NCBI RefSeq assembly: GCF_946151055.1
Contig: NZ_CAMGYZ010000009.1
Span: 62,001-126,000 of the forward strand
From: Bacillus sp. Marseille-Q3570
GTDB lineage: Bacteria > Bacillota > Bacilli > Bacillales > Fictibacillaceae
Length of the DNA stretch: 64,000 nucleotides
Direction: 5' to 3'
A model generated the notes under the pieces. That model saw only the letters and a program-made list of their open reading frames with translations. It did not search any database and was not told where the DNA came from. The stretch's first letter is position 1; every line of letters starts with the position of its first letter. Shown here one piece after another: positions 8,637 through 17,858 of this stretch. Made by a program: the position numbers and the translations under genes.

Positions 8637-8757
8637 ATGAGGCTGTCCTATAAGTGTCTGAGTCTCTCCGTACTTATCGACATTTTGGGAAATAAAATGT
8701 TGTATCGGAGTGGCTGACACTTTTTATTTTGGATAGCCTCATCTTTTTGTTTTTTTC
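8637..8757 (+). terminator. Long-hairpin terminator after yslB (family F)
   Basis: Outer arms ATGAGGCTGTCC and GGATAGCCTCAT (one G·U pair) close a roughly 105-nt structure whose interior also pairs (AGTGTCTGAG with TGGCTGACACT; CTCCGTAC with GTATCGGAG). It is followed by CTTTTTGTTTTTTT. A diverged relative lies at 38928-39043. Confidence 0.8.
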
Positions 8758-8850
8758 CGAATTGCGGATTCTTGTAATCAGTAGAGCAAATTTGTGGCAA
8801 TAGTTGTTAAAATCACAACATTTACTTACCCCCTCACTCCACCAATAAAA

Positions 8851-10644
8851 TTAATCATCTGTCTTCCTCGATTGCTCAGTAAAATAAGAAACAATCGTTT
8901 CGGCCACGGATGCAGGGATTTTCGCTTCTTTCAACTCATCTGCAGAAGCTTGCTTGATCTTTTTAAAGGAACCAAAGTGTTTCAATAAAGCTTTACGTCG
9001 CTTTTCTCCGATTCCCGGGATCTTGTCTAAGCTTGACTGAACCATCCCTTTTTCCCGAATTTGGCGATGGAACGTAATTGCAAAGCGGTGGACCTCATCT
9101 TGAATCCGTTGCAGCAGATAGAATTCTTGACTGTTTCTAGCAAGTGGAACCACCTGTGGGGGATCACCAATCATCAATTGTGCTGTATTATGCTTATCAT
9201 CTTTTACAAGTCCACAAACCGGTATTGATAAACCTAATTCATTCTCAAGGACATCGATTGCCGCACTGATCTGACCTTTTCCTCCGTCGATGATTATAAG
9301 ATCCGGGAGAGGTAAATCTTCCTTTAGAACCCGTGAATATCTTCTTCTTGTTACTTCTTTCATGGATGCATAATCATCTGGACCTTCAACGGTTTTGATT
9401 TTATACTTCCGATATTGCTTTTTATTCGGTTTTCCGTCTGTAAAAACAACCATAGCAGAAACAGGATTTGTTCCTTGGATATTGGAGTTATCGAACGCTT
9501 CAATCACATGCGGGGTTGCTATTCCTAGATGTTTCCCTAGCTCTTCAACTGCTCTGATCGACCGTTCTTCATCCCTTTCGATCAATTCGAACTTTTCACT
9601 CAATGCAATCTGGGCATTTTTCGTTGCAAGATTCACCAGATCCTTCTTTTTACCACGCTGAGGTTGGGAAACCGGAATATCTAAAAGTTCTTCTAATAAA
9701 TGATGTTCCACATGTTTCGGAACGAAAATCTCTTTCGGGATGATGTGGTTCTTTTGCAAATAAAACTGTCCTACAAAAGATAAAAATTCTTCTTCAGAAT
9801 CTCCATAAACCGGAAATAGGGAGACGTCACGTTCAATCAACTTCCCCTGACGTACGAAGAATACCTGGATACACATCCAGCCTTTATCAACATGATATCC
9901 GAAAACATCCCTGTCCTTTTGATCGGTATGCACCATTTTCTGTTGTTCCATTACCGACTCGATATGCCGTATTTGGTCCCTAAGTTCTTTCGCTCGCTCA
10001 AACTCAAGCTTTTCAGCAGCTTCTTCCATCTTTCTTTGGAGATCTCGTTTCACTTCTTTATGCCCACCGTTAAGAAAGCGGTAAATCCCTTCGACCATTT
10101 CACGGTTTTGCTTTTCTGTTACATCATACACACACGGGGCAAGACATTGACCCATGTGATAATACAGACAGACACGATCCGGCAGCGTCTTGCATTTTCT
10201 CAACGGATAAATCCGATCAAGGAGCTTTTTCGTCTCATTTGCTGCATACGCATTCGGATAGGGGCCGAAATATCTTCCTGTTCCTTTTTTTACTTTTCGA
10301 GTTGTGATCAATCTAGGTTGTTTTTCATTGGTCACTTTGATGTATGGGTAGCTCTTATCATCCTTCAACATAACATTGTAGCGCGGGTCATGTTTTTTGA
10401 TCAGATTCATCTCAAGAACAAGCGCCTCTAAATCGGAGGTAGTGACGATATATTCAAAATCATGGATCTCCAGAACAAGTCGTTGTGTTTTGCCATCATG
10501 GGAACCAGAGAAATAAGACCGGACTCGGTTGCGGAGATTCTTTGCTTTTCCTACATATATGATCGTGCCGTTCCGATCCTTCATCAAATAACAACCAGGT
10601 TGATCCGGAAGGACTGATAGCTTTTGTTTCAATTTTTGAAGCAT
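8851..10644 (-). CDS. uvrC: Excinuclease ABC subunit C
   Basis: Nuclease of UvrABC nucleotide excision repair that makes both incisions around a lesion; 597 aa. The N-terminal GIY-YIG domain is [20 protein letters not shown] (about 18-37). A UVR/UvrB-binding motif follows near residue 200-235 and the RNase-H-like endonuclease near 385-500 ([10 protein letters not shown]). The tandem helix-hairpin-helix is at the end ([19 protein letters not shown]). AAGGAGG precedes the start. Synteny with trxA is conserved. Confidence 0.97.
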   Translation of the reverse strand: MLQKLKQKLSVLPDQPGCYLMKDRNGTIIYVGKAKNLRNRVRSYFSGSHDGKTQRLVLEIHDFEYIVTTSDLEALVLEMNLIKKHDPRYNVMLKDDKSYPYIKVTNEKQPRLITTRKVKKGTGRYFGPYPNAYAANETKKLLDRIYPLRKCKTLPDRVCLYYHMGQCLAPCVYDVTEKQNREMVEGIYRFLNGGHKEVKRDLQRKMEEAAEKLEFERAKELRDQIRHIESVMEQQKMVHTDQKDRDVFGYHVDKGWMCIQVFFVRQGKLIERDVSLFPVYGDSEEEFLSFVGQFYLQKNHIIPKEIFVPKHVEHHLLEELLDIPVSQPQRGKKKDLVNLATKNAQIALSEKFELIERDEERSIRAVEELGKHLGIATPHVIEAFDNSNIQGTNPVSAMVVFTDGKPNKKQYRKYKIKTVEGPDDYASMKEVTRRRYSRVLKEDLPLPDLIIIDGGKGQISAAIDVLENELGLSIPVCGLVKDDKHNTAQLMIGDPPQVVPLARNSQEFYLLQRIQDEVHRFAITFHRQIREKGMVQSSLDKIPGIGEKRRKALLKHFGSFKKIKQASADELKEAKIPASVAETIVSYFTEQSRKTDD

Positions 10645-10878
10645 ATTTCAAACCTCCTTAAGGAGCAACATTTTTTCTTTATGTATAGCAGTTTTATAAA
10701 AATTTTGTTCTTCATGGAATGGAGTAATGCCGAAAATTTTTGGCTGTGGCATATACGAGAATCCTAAGGATCGCCAGCGGAAAGGGAGTTAATTCCGTAG
10801 AAATCCGCAATATGATAATTATAAATTGATTGTATCATCATCGAACATTTAATGGAAAAAAGTCACTCTCGGAGCGTG
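10645..10878. other. uvrC upstream region
   Basis: No gene. The minus-strand leader of uvrC contains a short remnant of the GC-rich repeat block (CCAGCGGAAAGGGAG near 10779). I looked for a complete Bacillus LexA box (CGAAC-N4-GTTCG) and found only one half-site (CGAAC at about 10841). Confidence 0.4.
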
Positions 10879-10912
10879 AAAAAGAGGCTGACCCGTTAAG
10901 GAATCAGCCCCT
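10879..10912 (-). terminator. trxA terminator
   Basis: Minus-strand stem AGGGGCTGA/TCAGCCTCT with a 12-nt loop followed by TTTTT, just after trxA. Confidence 0.8.
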
Positions 10913-10926
10913 GTTGATTACAAGTT

Positions 10927-11241
10927 TTATTGGTGCTTATTGATAAGGTCGACTAGTGCTTCTTTTGGTTGGAAACCGACAACTTGATCGACGACTTCAC
11001 CATTTTTGAAAAGCATCAATGTCGGGATACTCATTACACCGAACTTTCCTGCCGTTTCCTGGTTTTCATCTACATCAAGTTTAACGATTTTAACACTATC
11101 GCTCATTTCACTATCAATCTCTTCCAATACTGGTGCAATCATTTTACAAGGTCCGCACCAAGGTGCCCAAAAGTCAGCTAATACAAGACCTTCACTTGTT
11201 TCTGAAGTAAAGTTTTGGTCAGTTGCTTTCACGATTGCCAT
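10927..11241 (-). CDS. trxA: Thioredoxin
   Basis: A 104-aa thioredoxin, the general protein-disulfide reductase. The redox motif WCGPC is at residues 28-32 within [14 protein letters not shown], with the cis-Pro loop VMSIPTLM. An in-frame ATG two codons upstream (11245-11247) is only one base from the GAGGAGG site, so the ATG at 11239-11241 is preferred; it also gives the standard Bacillus length. Confidence 0.97.
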   Translation of the reverse strand: MAIVKATDQNFTSETSEGLVLADFWAPWCGPCKMIAPVLEEIDSEMSDSVKIVKLDVDENQETAGKFGVMSIPTLMLFKNGEVVDQVVGFQPKEALVDLINKHQ

Positions 11242-11619
11242 ATTCATGCCTCCTCATCATTTCGCTTACAATGCAAAGTATATCACCTTACAAAAAAACT
11301 TCCTAATAATTTGTTTTCACTTGTAGCATACCCGATTTTTCAAAACTCACACACTATTTTCGCTAGCAAATCCAGCCTGTTGGCTAAGGATCTGTTCATG
11401 TTTATTGCGATCCGCAAGCCTACTGGCTAAGGGGTAACGTAAGGCTCGGTTTATCCACTGAAAATCAACAAAGTCCTTTTACAAAACATTTGTAAATAGG
11501 ATTGACTCATCTGGTGCCGCTCCTTCTATCGTATACTAATACAAGTATTGATGTGAGAAGTGAGGACTCCGGATGAGTCATTGTTAAGATTCTTGTATTC
11601 TTTTATAATGTAGCCCTTA
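11242..11619. other. trxA upstream / etfA downstream spacer with inverted repeats
   Basis: No gene. It holds a TTTACAAAACATTTGTAAA palindrome (about 11478-11496) and a longer inverted repeat with arms TGACTCATC and GATGAGTCA (11503-11511 and 11573-11581), which may help end etfA transcription although no T-run follows. A -10-like TATACT lies upstream of trxA (near 11278) with only a weak -35. Confidence 0.5.
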
Positions 11620-12591
11620 TTACACGAGTACTTTCTTGAATTCTTCTGTCAGTTTTGGCACTACTTCGAAAAGGTCCCCAACAATCCCATAGTCAGCTAC
11701 ATTGAAGATATTCGCTTCTGGATCTTTGTTTATAGCTACGATGATCTTTGAGTTGGACATACCAGCCAAGTGCTGAATCGCTCCGGAAATACCACAAGCG
11801 ATATAAAGATCCGGTGTAACGACTTTACCAGTCTGGCCAATTTGAAGACCGTAGTCGCAATACTCAGCGTCACATGCACCACGGGATGCACCGACTGCTG
11901 CCCCAAGAACTTCTGCAAGTTCTTCCAATGGTCCAAAACCGTCTGCAGATTTCACTCCACGACCACCAGCAACGATGACTTTCGCTTCGGAAAGGTCGAC
12001 ACCATCTGTGGTCTTCTTAACGATTTCTTTGACAATCGTACGTAGATCCTTGATTGTCACATCCACGTTTGTCACGTCTCCTGAGCGGCTTTCATCTTTA
12101 TCAAGTGCTGCAATATTGTTTGGACGGATTGTGACAAACAATACACCATCCGTGATGATTTTCTTCTCAAACGCTTTTCCAGAGTAGATCGGACGTGTAT
12201 AAATTAGGTTTCCACCTGTATTTTCGATTCCAGTGATATCTGAAACAAGTCCAGATTCAAGTTTAGCTGCAAGGCGCGGAGATAGATCTTTCCCCATTGC
12301 CGTATGACCGAAAACGATTCCTTCAGGGTTCTCCTGCTCAATCACCTGCACAAGTGCTTGAGAGTAACCGTCAGTTGTATATGCTTTCAATTTTTCGTCT
12401 TCCACTACCAACACACGGTCTGCACCATAATGGATCAGGCTGTTAGCTAAACCGCTGACTGATTCTCCGCATAGGACGCCGACGATTTCTCCGCCTTCAG
12501 AAATCTCTTTCGCTGCTGCGATCGCTTCATATGATACGTTTCTTAGTTCTCCGTCTCTGACTTCTCCTAAAACTAATACTTTTTTAGCCAT
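11620..12591 (-). CDS. etfA: Electron transfer flavoprotein alpha subunit
   Basis: A 323-aa FAD-binding subunit of ETF, which accepts electrons from acyl-CoA dehydrogenases during beta-oxidation. The C-terminal FAD domain shows the family signature GLQIGQTGKVVTPDLYIACG followed by SGAIQHLAGM. The N-terminal half has the alpha/beta ETF fold. It lies 15 bp after etfB with its own AGGGGAGAGG site. The cluster fadR-fadB-etfB-etfA matches the B. subtilis fatty-acid degradation operon. Confidence 0.96.
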   Translation of the reverse strand: MAKKVLVLGEVRDGELRNVSYEAIAAAKEISEGGEIVGVLCGESVSGLANSLIHYGADRVLVVEDEKLKAYTTDGYSQALVQVIEQENPEGIVFGHTAMGKDLSPRLAAKLESGLVSDITGIENTGGNLIYTRPIYSGKAFEKKIITDGVLFVTIRPNNIAALDKDESRSGDVTNVDVTIKDLRTIVKEIVKKTTDGVDLSEAKVIVAGGRGVKSADGFGPLEELAEVLGAAVGASRGACDAEYCDYGLQIGQTGKVVTPDLYIACGISGAIQHLAGMSNSKIIVAINKDPEANIFNVADYGIVGDLFEVVPKLTEEFKKVLV

Positions 12592-12606
12592 GGTTCCTCT
12601 CCCCTT

Positions 12607-13377
12607 CTATATCACTTTTGCTTCAGATCGTAACAATGACACAAGCTCTTTCACTTGATCGTCTACTTCCCCTTCAAGGACTTTTCCAGCTTGTTTTTCA
12701 GGCGGCAAGTAAACCTCCAGTGTTCTTGTCTTCCCTTCAACATCATCCTCATCTAAATCTAGATCATCCAGCTCAAGCTCTTCAAGAGGCTTTTTCTTTG
12801 CTTTCATGATCCCTGGGAGTGATGGATAACGAGGCTCATTCAATCCTTGTTGAGCAGTGACGAGAACTGGCAAAGACGTTTCAATCACTTCTACGTCTCC
12901 TTCTACATCACGCTCAATCGTTGCAGTCGTACCATCAACTTCTAGTTTTGTAATCGTCGTGACATGCGGGATATCCAATAACTCCGCCAAACGTGGACCG
13001 ACTTGTCCAGATGCACCGTCAATCGCGACATTACCACCTAGGATGATATCCACTTCTTTATTTTCGAAATACGCGGCAAGGATTTTTGCAGTTGAATATT
13101 GATCCCCATCTTCTACATCTTCATCATCGATCAATACAGCTTTATCAGCACCCATCGCTAGAGCTGTACGGAGTTGTTTATCGCTTTCTTCTTCTCCTAC
13201 AGTAACGACAGTGACTTCTCCACCATGTTCATCACGCAATTTGATTGCTTCTTCTACGGCATATTCATCATACGGATTAATGATGAATTCAACACCATCT
13301 TCACTGATCTTACCGTTTTCAATCGCAATCTTTTCTTCCGTATCGAATGTACGTTTTAAAATCACATAAATGTTCAT
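12607..13377 (-). CDS. etfB: Electron transfer flavoprotein beta subunit
   Basis: A 256-aa AMP-binding partner of EtfA. The start MNIYVILKRTFDTEEKIAIE and the segment DIILGGNVAIDGASGQVGPR (residues 110-129) with GLNEPRYPSLPGIMKAKKKP are characteristic. It is preceded by GGAGGGG and lies 19 bp after fadB. The complex feeds electrons to the quinone pool. Confidence 0.96.
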   Translation of the reverse strand: MNIYVILKRTFDTEEKIAIENGKISEDGVEFIINPYDEYAVEEAIKLRDEHGGEVTVVTVGEEESDKQLRTALAMGADKAVLIDDEDVEDGDQYSTAKILAAYFENKEVDIILGGNVAIDGASGQVGPRLAELLDIPHVTTITKLEVDGTTATIERDVEGDVEVIETSLPVLVTAQQGLNEPRYPSLPGIMKAKKKPLEELELDDLDLDEDDVEGKTRTLEVYLPPEKQAGKVLEGEVDDQVKELVSLLRSEAKVI

Positions 13378-13396
13378 TTACTTTTCCCCTCCAGTA

Positions 13397-14170
13397 TTAA
13401 CGGTCTTTAAATTCTGGTTTGCGTTTTTCTATAAAAGCTTGAATACCCTCTTGTCCATCATGAGAAGCAAATGCTTTTCCGAAGAATTCAGTTTCTTTTT
13501 TTGCGCCTGCTTCGTATTCACCTTTTCTCGCATAATCTACGAGTTTCAATGCTAAATCCACTACAATAGCGCTTTTCCCTGCAGCTTTTCCAGCTATCTC
13601 ATAGGCTTTATCCAAGATATCATCATCTGAAACCACGTGATTCGCAAGACCCAATCGATGTGCTTCGGTACCGGAGATCGGTTCGCTTGTCAAAAGCATT
13701 TCTGTCGCCTTTGCTGCTCCGACATAATGTGGAAGTCGTTGAGATCCAGCAAATCCTGGCACCAAGCCAAGTTGTAGTTCCGGCAATCCTAATTTTGTAT
13801 TTTCTGTCACAATACGCATGTGGCATGACATCGCCAGTTCAAGGCCGCCCCCAAGTGCTGCACCGTGTACAGCAGCTATGACAGGTTTCGAAAATTGTTC
13901 GATCCGATCAAACACCTGTTGTCCGAAAGCACCGAGTTCAGAGAATCCATCCGCATCTTTAACGGTCGTAAATTCCTTAATATCTGCACCAGCTGAAAAG
14001 AATCTTCCTTCCCCGCGGATGACGATCGCTTTCACATCTGTATCCGCTTCCAATTCATCAAAAACGGAATCCAGTTCTTTGATCATCGGAGAACAAAGTG
14101 CATTAGCGGGTGCGTGTTGCAATAAAATCGTGCAAATGTGGTCTTCCTTCGAATAGGATAAATACTCCAA
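13397..14170 (-). CDS. fadB: Enoyl-CoA hydratase (crotonase family)
   Basis: A 257-aa crotonase-fold protein predicted to hydrate trans-2-enoyl-CoA in beta-oxidation. The oxyanion-hole segments are GRFFSAGADIKEF and HGAALGGGLELAMSC, with the catalytic acidic region near LGLPELQLGLVPGFAG. The open frame extends upstream to 14209, but that would overlap fadR. A TTG at 14168-14170 directly after AGAGGAGGAGAG is the likely start, giving a product that begins MEYLSYSKED. It belongs to the FadR regulon by position. Confidence 0.9.
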   Translation of the reverse strand: MEYLSYSKEDHICTILLQHAPANALCSPMIKELDSVFDELEADTDVKAIVIRGEGRFFSAGADIKEFTTVKDADGFSELGAFGQQVFDRIEQFSKPVIAAVHGAALGGGLELAMSCHMRIVTENTKLGLPELQLGLVPGFAGSQRLPHYVGAAKATEMLLTSEPISGTEAHRLGLANHVVSDDDILDKAYEIAGKAAGKSAIVVDLALKLVDYARKGEYEAGAKKETEFFGKAFASHDGQEGIQAFIEKRKPEFKDR

Positions 14171-14183
14171 AATCTCTCCTCCT

Positions 14184-14780
14184 CTAACTTGATCTATAAC
14201 GAAAGCCATTAATCAATAATTCGTGGACTGGTTTTGCAAGCGCTGTCAAATCAAACCGATGATCATTCATTACCCAGCTGGTAGTCGTTTCATCTATGGT
14301 ACCGAAAATCATCTGCCTGACAATCCGGATATCAAGGTCAGGATGGAAAACCTTCTCCTCGATTCCTTCATAGATGAGTGAATCGACAAGTTCAAGGTAC
14401 CTTTTGAGTACTTCACCGATTTTAGCCCGAAGCTCTCGATTCGTCTGACGGAGCTCCAACTGGGTGACGATTGCAAGTTCATGGTCCACAGATAGCTGCT
14501 TGAAGTGCATTTCAATCAACGTTAACAGCTTATCTTCTACAGAATGCTTTTGTTCAATTTCATCTATTGTCGTATCGATAAAACGCCCCATCTTTTCACG
14601 AAACAAAGAGATGAGTAGATCCTCTTTGTTTTTGAAATAAAGATAAATGGTTCCATCGGCCACACCAGCTTCACGTGCGATCTTTGAAATCTGCGATTGG
14701 TGATAGCCATGTTTTGCTATGACCGTTACAGCTGCATCAATTATCTTTTCATACTTTGGCCCTTTTCGTTTTACGGTCAT
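14184..14780 (-). CDS. fadR: TetR-family fatty-acid degradation regulator FadR
   Basis: A 198-aa TetR repressor that releases DNA when it binds long-chain acyl-CoA. The N-terminal HTH (KIAREAGVADGTIYLYFKNK, near residues 36-55) and the C-terminal region (RQMIFGTIDETTTSWVMND) closely resemble B. subtilis FadR. The ATG at 14778-14780 follows GGAGGT; the frame start at 14870 lies inside a repeat and has no ribosome site. A matching palindromic operator overlaps its own transcription start, implying autoregulation. Confidence 0.93.
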   Translation of the reverse strand: MTVKRKGPKYEKIIDAAVTVIAKHGYHQSQISKIAREAGVADGTIYLYFKNKEDLLISLFREKMGRFIDTTIDEIEQKHSVEDKLLTLIEMHFKQLSVDHELAIVTQLELRQTNRELRAKIGEVLKRYLELVDSLIYEGIEEKVFHPDLDIRIVRQMIFGTIDETTTSWVMNDHRFDLTALAKPVHELLINGFRYRSS

Positions 14781-14805
14781 ATGTTTTACCTCCACATAAA
14801 GAAAA

Positions 14806-14884
14806 CGTGGCAAAAGCCGAGCCAAAGGTGACGGCTGAGCCATAGTTGCCCTTATACTTGAAGAACGCAAGATACTTCTTCAAG
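14806..14884 (-). repeat. Repeat family B, copy B3 in the fadR leader
   Basis: Minus-strand perfect hairpin CTTGAAGAA/TTCTTCAAG (14876-14884 and 14857-14865), then the core GTATAAGGGCAACTA and GGCTCAGCC...GGCTCGGC. It lies between the fadR promoter and its ribosome site, so it is transcribed in the fadR 5' leader. The hairpin arms differ in sequence from other copies but keep pairing. Confidence 0.8.
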
Positions 14885-14895
14885 CGATCAAAAAA

Positions 14896-14912
14896 TGAAT
14901 GAACATTCACTC
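14896..14912. promoter_or_regulatory. FadR operator
   Basis: TGAATGAACATTCACTC is a near-perfect palindrome matching the Bacillus FadR box (TGAATGAMTANTCATTCA). It lies just downstream of the -10 of the fadR promoter, where bound FadR would block initiation. Confidence 0.85.
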
Positions 14913-14918
14913 GGGTTA

Positions 14919-14948
14919 ATTGTACTGTAGTTGAAGGTAAAAAGTCAA
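14919..14948 (-). promoter_or_regulatory. Sigma-A promoter of fadR-fadB-etfBA
   Basis: Minus-strand TTGACT (14943-14948), 18-bp spacer, TACAAT (14919-14924). Confidence 0.75.
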
Positions 14949-15228
14949 TGAATCTTTCGTATTTTTCAGAATTTTACGCATCCATTCTCAAGTATACATT
15001 TAAGTGTTGAGAATGGCAAAAATTTTCCGTCGCCGAAGTAAAAAGTTTAAGCTTTTAAGCACGTTTATAGATGATCGAGCTGATTTCCTTAATATTTTCC
15101 ATCAAAAAAACTGTACAGACCGAAGTATACAATTTCAAACAGTCAAATGGATCATTATCTCTACAACTCAGGACGAAACGCTACAATTTTGAAATTACCT
15201 CTACAACTTCAAAATTATCTCCATACAT
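14949..15228. other. Spacer between lcfA terminator and fadR promoter
   Basis: No gene. AT-rich; it contains an inverted repeat AATTTTGAA/TTCAAAATT and short repeated CTCTACAA words around 15158-15215. Confidence 0.45.
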
Positions 15229-15255
15229 AAAAAAGACCCCACTGGAGTGAGGCCC
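15229..15255 (-). terminator. lcfA terminator
   Basis: Minus-strand stem GGCCTCAC/GTGGGGTC (with G·U pairs) and a TCCA loop, followed by TTTTTT. It separates lcfA from the fadR operon. Confidence 0.75.
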
Positions 15256-15267
15256 TTCGACGTATCT

Positions 15268-16956
15268 TCATGCATTCTGTTTTTGCTTCATTTTTTCTTT
15301 TTCTTCTTCCACTAGTACTCTGCGAAGTACTTTCCCAACCATTGTCTTCGGAAGTTCTTTTCTGAATTCGTAAAGGCGCGGTACTTTAAAAGAAGCCAGG
15401 TGTTTTCTGCAATGTTCATCCAGTTCTTCCTCGGTACAAGTTGCGTTATCCTTCAAAACCACGAAAGCCTTCACCGTTTCTCCACGGTATGGATCCGGCA
15501 CCCCTATGACGGTAGTTTCCAATACTTTAGGATGTTCAAAAAGGATCTCTTCAATTTCACGAGGGTAAATATTAAAACCACCTGCGATGATCATATCCTT
15601 TTTCCGATCAACGATATAAAAGTATCCGTTCTCATCCATGTACCCCATATCACCAGTCAGAAGCCAGCCTTCATGGAAGGTCGAAGATGTCTCTTCCGGA
15701 TGGTTCCAGTAGCCTTTCATCACTTGCGGACCTTTGATCATCAGCTCGCCTACTTCATTCACCTCGGCAATCGTACCCGATTCCGCTGACAAAATCGCAG
15801 CTTCGGTATTCGGCCACGGTACGCCGATACTACCTTTCATACGTTTGTCATAAAGGAAGTTCGCATGGGTGACCGGTGAAGCTTCTGTTAATCCGTATCC
15901 TTCTACAAGATTTCCTCCGGTGAGGGACTCGAACTTCTCTTGAACCTCTACAGGCAGTGGTGCTGATCCACTGATACAACTTGCAATTGAGGACAAATCA
16001 AAAGACTTGATATTCGGATCATTCAATAATGCGATGTACATCGTCGGTGCACCCGGAAACATCGTCGGCTTATGCTTTCCAATCGCTTTCAATACTTGTT
16101 TCGGATCAAACCTAGGGAGAATGATCATTTCTGACAAGTACATGATCGAAAAGTTCATTACACAAGTCATTCCATAAACATGGAAAAACGGTAGTGCACC
16201 AAGAATTTTCTCTTCACCATAGTTAGCCTTATACATCCACGTTCGACATTGTATCGTGTTCGCGACGAGATTGTAATGTGTCAGCATGACACCCTTTGCA
16301 GGTCCAGTTGTTCCCCCTGTATACTGCAACAGTGCAAGATCTTCTATCGGATCGATGTTAAGCTCGATCGTTTGTGCTGAGGCTTCATCAAGCAGCTTTT
16401 TGAAAGCATGGACTTTATCATTGTATGTTACATTGACAACGATATTGGTCTGCCTCTTTTGCACGAATGGATAGATGAGATTCTTCGGAAACGGAAGGTA
16501 ATCTTTCACACCTGTCACTATTACATTTGTCAATTCTGTACGGCTTTTGACCGCCTCGACTCTCGGAAACAACAGATCCAAACAGATGATCATTTTAGCT
16601 CCAGAGTCGACCAATTGATGTTCCAGTTCCCGCTCCGTATACAGGGGATTCGTCTGCACGACTATTCCGCCTGCCATTAAGATGCCATAATAACTGATGA
16701 CTGCTTGCGGGCAATTCGGCAGCATGATCGCTACCCTGTCACCTTTCCGTATGCCGAGTGAACGTAATTGGTTTGCCATTTTCAGAGAACTTTCATACAC
16801 TTCTCCATACATCATCCTTTTGCCTAAAAACTCCAACGCAGGTTTTTCTGGATGCTTGCTTGCGGCATCCTCCAGATAAAATTGCAACGGCTTCTCGTCA
16901 ATTTCGACTTCATGAGGGATTTCTTCGGGATATTGCTGTAACCATTTTTTCTCCAC
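15268..16956 (-). CDS. lcfA: Long-chain fatty-acid-CoA ligase
   Basis: A 562-aa adenylate-forming enzyme that activates fatty acids with CoA for beta-oxidation. The P-loop-like motif is LLQYTGGTTGPAKGVMLTH (about residues 208-226), followed by VEGYGLTEASPVTH and the hinge region GWLLTGDMGYMDENGYFYIV with DRKKDMI. The start is a GTG at 16954-16956 behind AAGGAGGAG. It has its own promoter region and terminator. It heads the fatty-acid degradation cluster, as in B. subtilis. Confidence 0.95.
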   Translation of the reverse strand: MEKKWLQQYPEEIPHEVEIDEKPLQFYLEDAASKHPEKPALEFLGKRMMYGEVYESSLKMANQLRSLGIRKGDRVAIMLPNCPQAVISYYGILMAGGIVVQTNPLYTERELEHQLVDSGAKMIICLDLLFPRVEAVKSRTELTNVIVTGVKDYLPFPKNLIYPFVQKRQTNIVVNVTYNDKVHAFKKLLDEASAQTIELNIDPIEDLALLQYTGGTTGPAKGVMLTHYNLVANTIQCRTWMYKANYGEEKILGALPFFHVYGMTCVMNFSIMYLSEMIILPRFDPKQVLKAIGKHKPTMFPGAPTMYIALLNDPNIKSFDLSSIASCISGSAPLPVEVQEKFESLTGGNLVEGYGLTEASPVTHANFLYDKRMKGSIGVPWPNTEAAILSAESGTIAEVNEVGELMIKGPQVMKGYWNHPEETSSTFHEGWLLTGDMGYMDENGYFYIVDRKKDMIIAGGFNIYPREIEEILFEHPKVLETTVIGVPDPYRGETVKAFVVLKDNATCTEEELDEHCRKHLASFKVPRLYEFRKELPKTMVGKVLRRVLVEEEKEKMKQKQNA

Positions 16957-17012
16957 CTTAATCTCCTCCTTTTATACCGCTCCTTTCCATTAAAAACTCA
17001 CTCTCTACCACC

Positions 17013-17033
17013 ATTATAATGAAAACGGATTCA
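17013..17033 (-). promoter_or_regulatory. lcfA -10 region with candidate FadR box
   Basis: Minus-strand TATAAT (17013-17018) overlaps TGAATCCGTTTTCATTAT, which keeps the TGAAT and TCATT halves of the FadR box with mismatches in the centre. No good -35 is visible. FadR control of lcfA is known in B. subtilis. Confidence 0.45.
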
Positions 17034-17199
17034 ATTTTACATATATTTAGAATATTTTTTCACTTAAACAATTTTCCAATTCGTTGATTTACAGCGGTTA
17101 TCAACCATTCCCCCTGTTTTAAACATATGAAAAATGTCGATGAAAAAGACCTTGCAGGGCATAAATACCCGGGAAGGTCTTCTCAGAAAATATAAATAG

Positions 17200-17352
17200 T
17201 ATTTTGTAATGTTTCTTCGTGCGATGTGACGCTGCCGAAGCTTTCCTTGTCCTGCGGGATAAGCGTGACAGGTGAAACCATTCAATGTCGCAAGGGGACG
17301 AGTGGGCTCACCGCACGTCAAGAGCAACTACGTTTGCGAAAACAGCTTTAAA
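17200..17352 (-). repeat. Repeat family A, copy A3 (partial)
   Basis: Minus-strand sequence runs from AAAGCTGTTTTCGCAAACG through GTGCGGTGAGCCCACTCGTC and CAAGGAAAGCTTCGGCAGCG to CACATCGCACGAAGAAAC, then diverges. The right-hand part of the element is missing. It occupies most of the gap between the DUF350 operon and lcfA. Confidence 0.75.
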
Positions 17353-17425
17353 ATAAGAGGTAAATAACTCCTGCCAGAATAAACAACCCACAACAAACCA
17401 GCAGGATCTTCCACAATGTTTCCAT
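17348..17425 (-). CDS. Possible 25-aa membrane micropeptide
   Basis: Too short for routine calling: METLWKILLVCCGLFILAGV then IYLLF, essentially one hydrophobic span. It starts 10 bp after the DUF350 stop codon, with AGGTGA about 6 bp ahead of the ATG, so it could be co-translated. Its stop codon lies at the boundary of repeat A3 (AACAGCTTTAA end), so it may be a truncated remnant of a longer protein. No family recognised. Confidence 0.35.
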   Translation of the reverse strand: METLWKILLVCCGLFILAGVIYLLF

Positions 17426-17435
17426 ATGTTTTCAC

Positions 17436-17843
17436 CTATCCAATTCCACTGCCAATTACAAATGATAACCCAATCGAGATAATCATTGAGATCATACCGA
17501 CAGCTCTATTATCCTTTTGAATTTCTTCATCAATACGGAAACGGGGCGTCAGAAATTCGAACATGAAATAACCGATCAACATCAATAGGAACCCATACGC
17601 GCCCCAGACCATCATATCGATGATCGTATCGTTATGCGCAATCGAGTAACGGAAAATGTTAGCTATTCCGAATATTTTTCCACCAGTCGCCATTGCGACT
17701 GAAAGATTCCCTTTACTGATTTCTTCCCAATTTTTATACTTTGTGACAATTTCAAAAACAGCCAAGAAAACAACTAGACTTAAAACGACAACACTATAGT
17801 TTGCTACGGTTTCAATGTAAGGATTCGTCAACCAACTGCTCAT
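17436..17843 (-). CDS. yshE: DUF350 membrane protein (YshE-like)
   Basis: A 135-aa integral membrane protein of unknown function with about four hydrophobic spans (residues 14-35, 50-70, 77-98 and 115-133). The middle region NLSVAMATGGKIFGIANIFR is characteristic of DUF350. GGGGGCGG precedes the start. It follows mutS2 by 15 bp and sits between lcfA and mutS2, as in B. subtilis. Confidence 0.85.
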   Translation of the reverse strand: MSSWLTNPYIETVANYSVVVLSLVVFLAVFEIVTKYKNWEEISKGNLSVAMATGGKIFGIANIFRYSIAHNDTIIDMMVWGAYGFLLMLIGYFMFEFLTPRFRIDEEIQKDNRAVGMISMIISIGLSFVIGSGIG

Positions 17844-17858
17844 TTCCGCCCCCGCTTT

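Noticed and set aside
10830-10860. LexA (SOS) box upstream of uvrC
   Set aside because: Only one CGAAC half-site is present; the opposite GTTCG half at the right spacing is missing.
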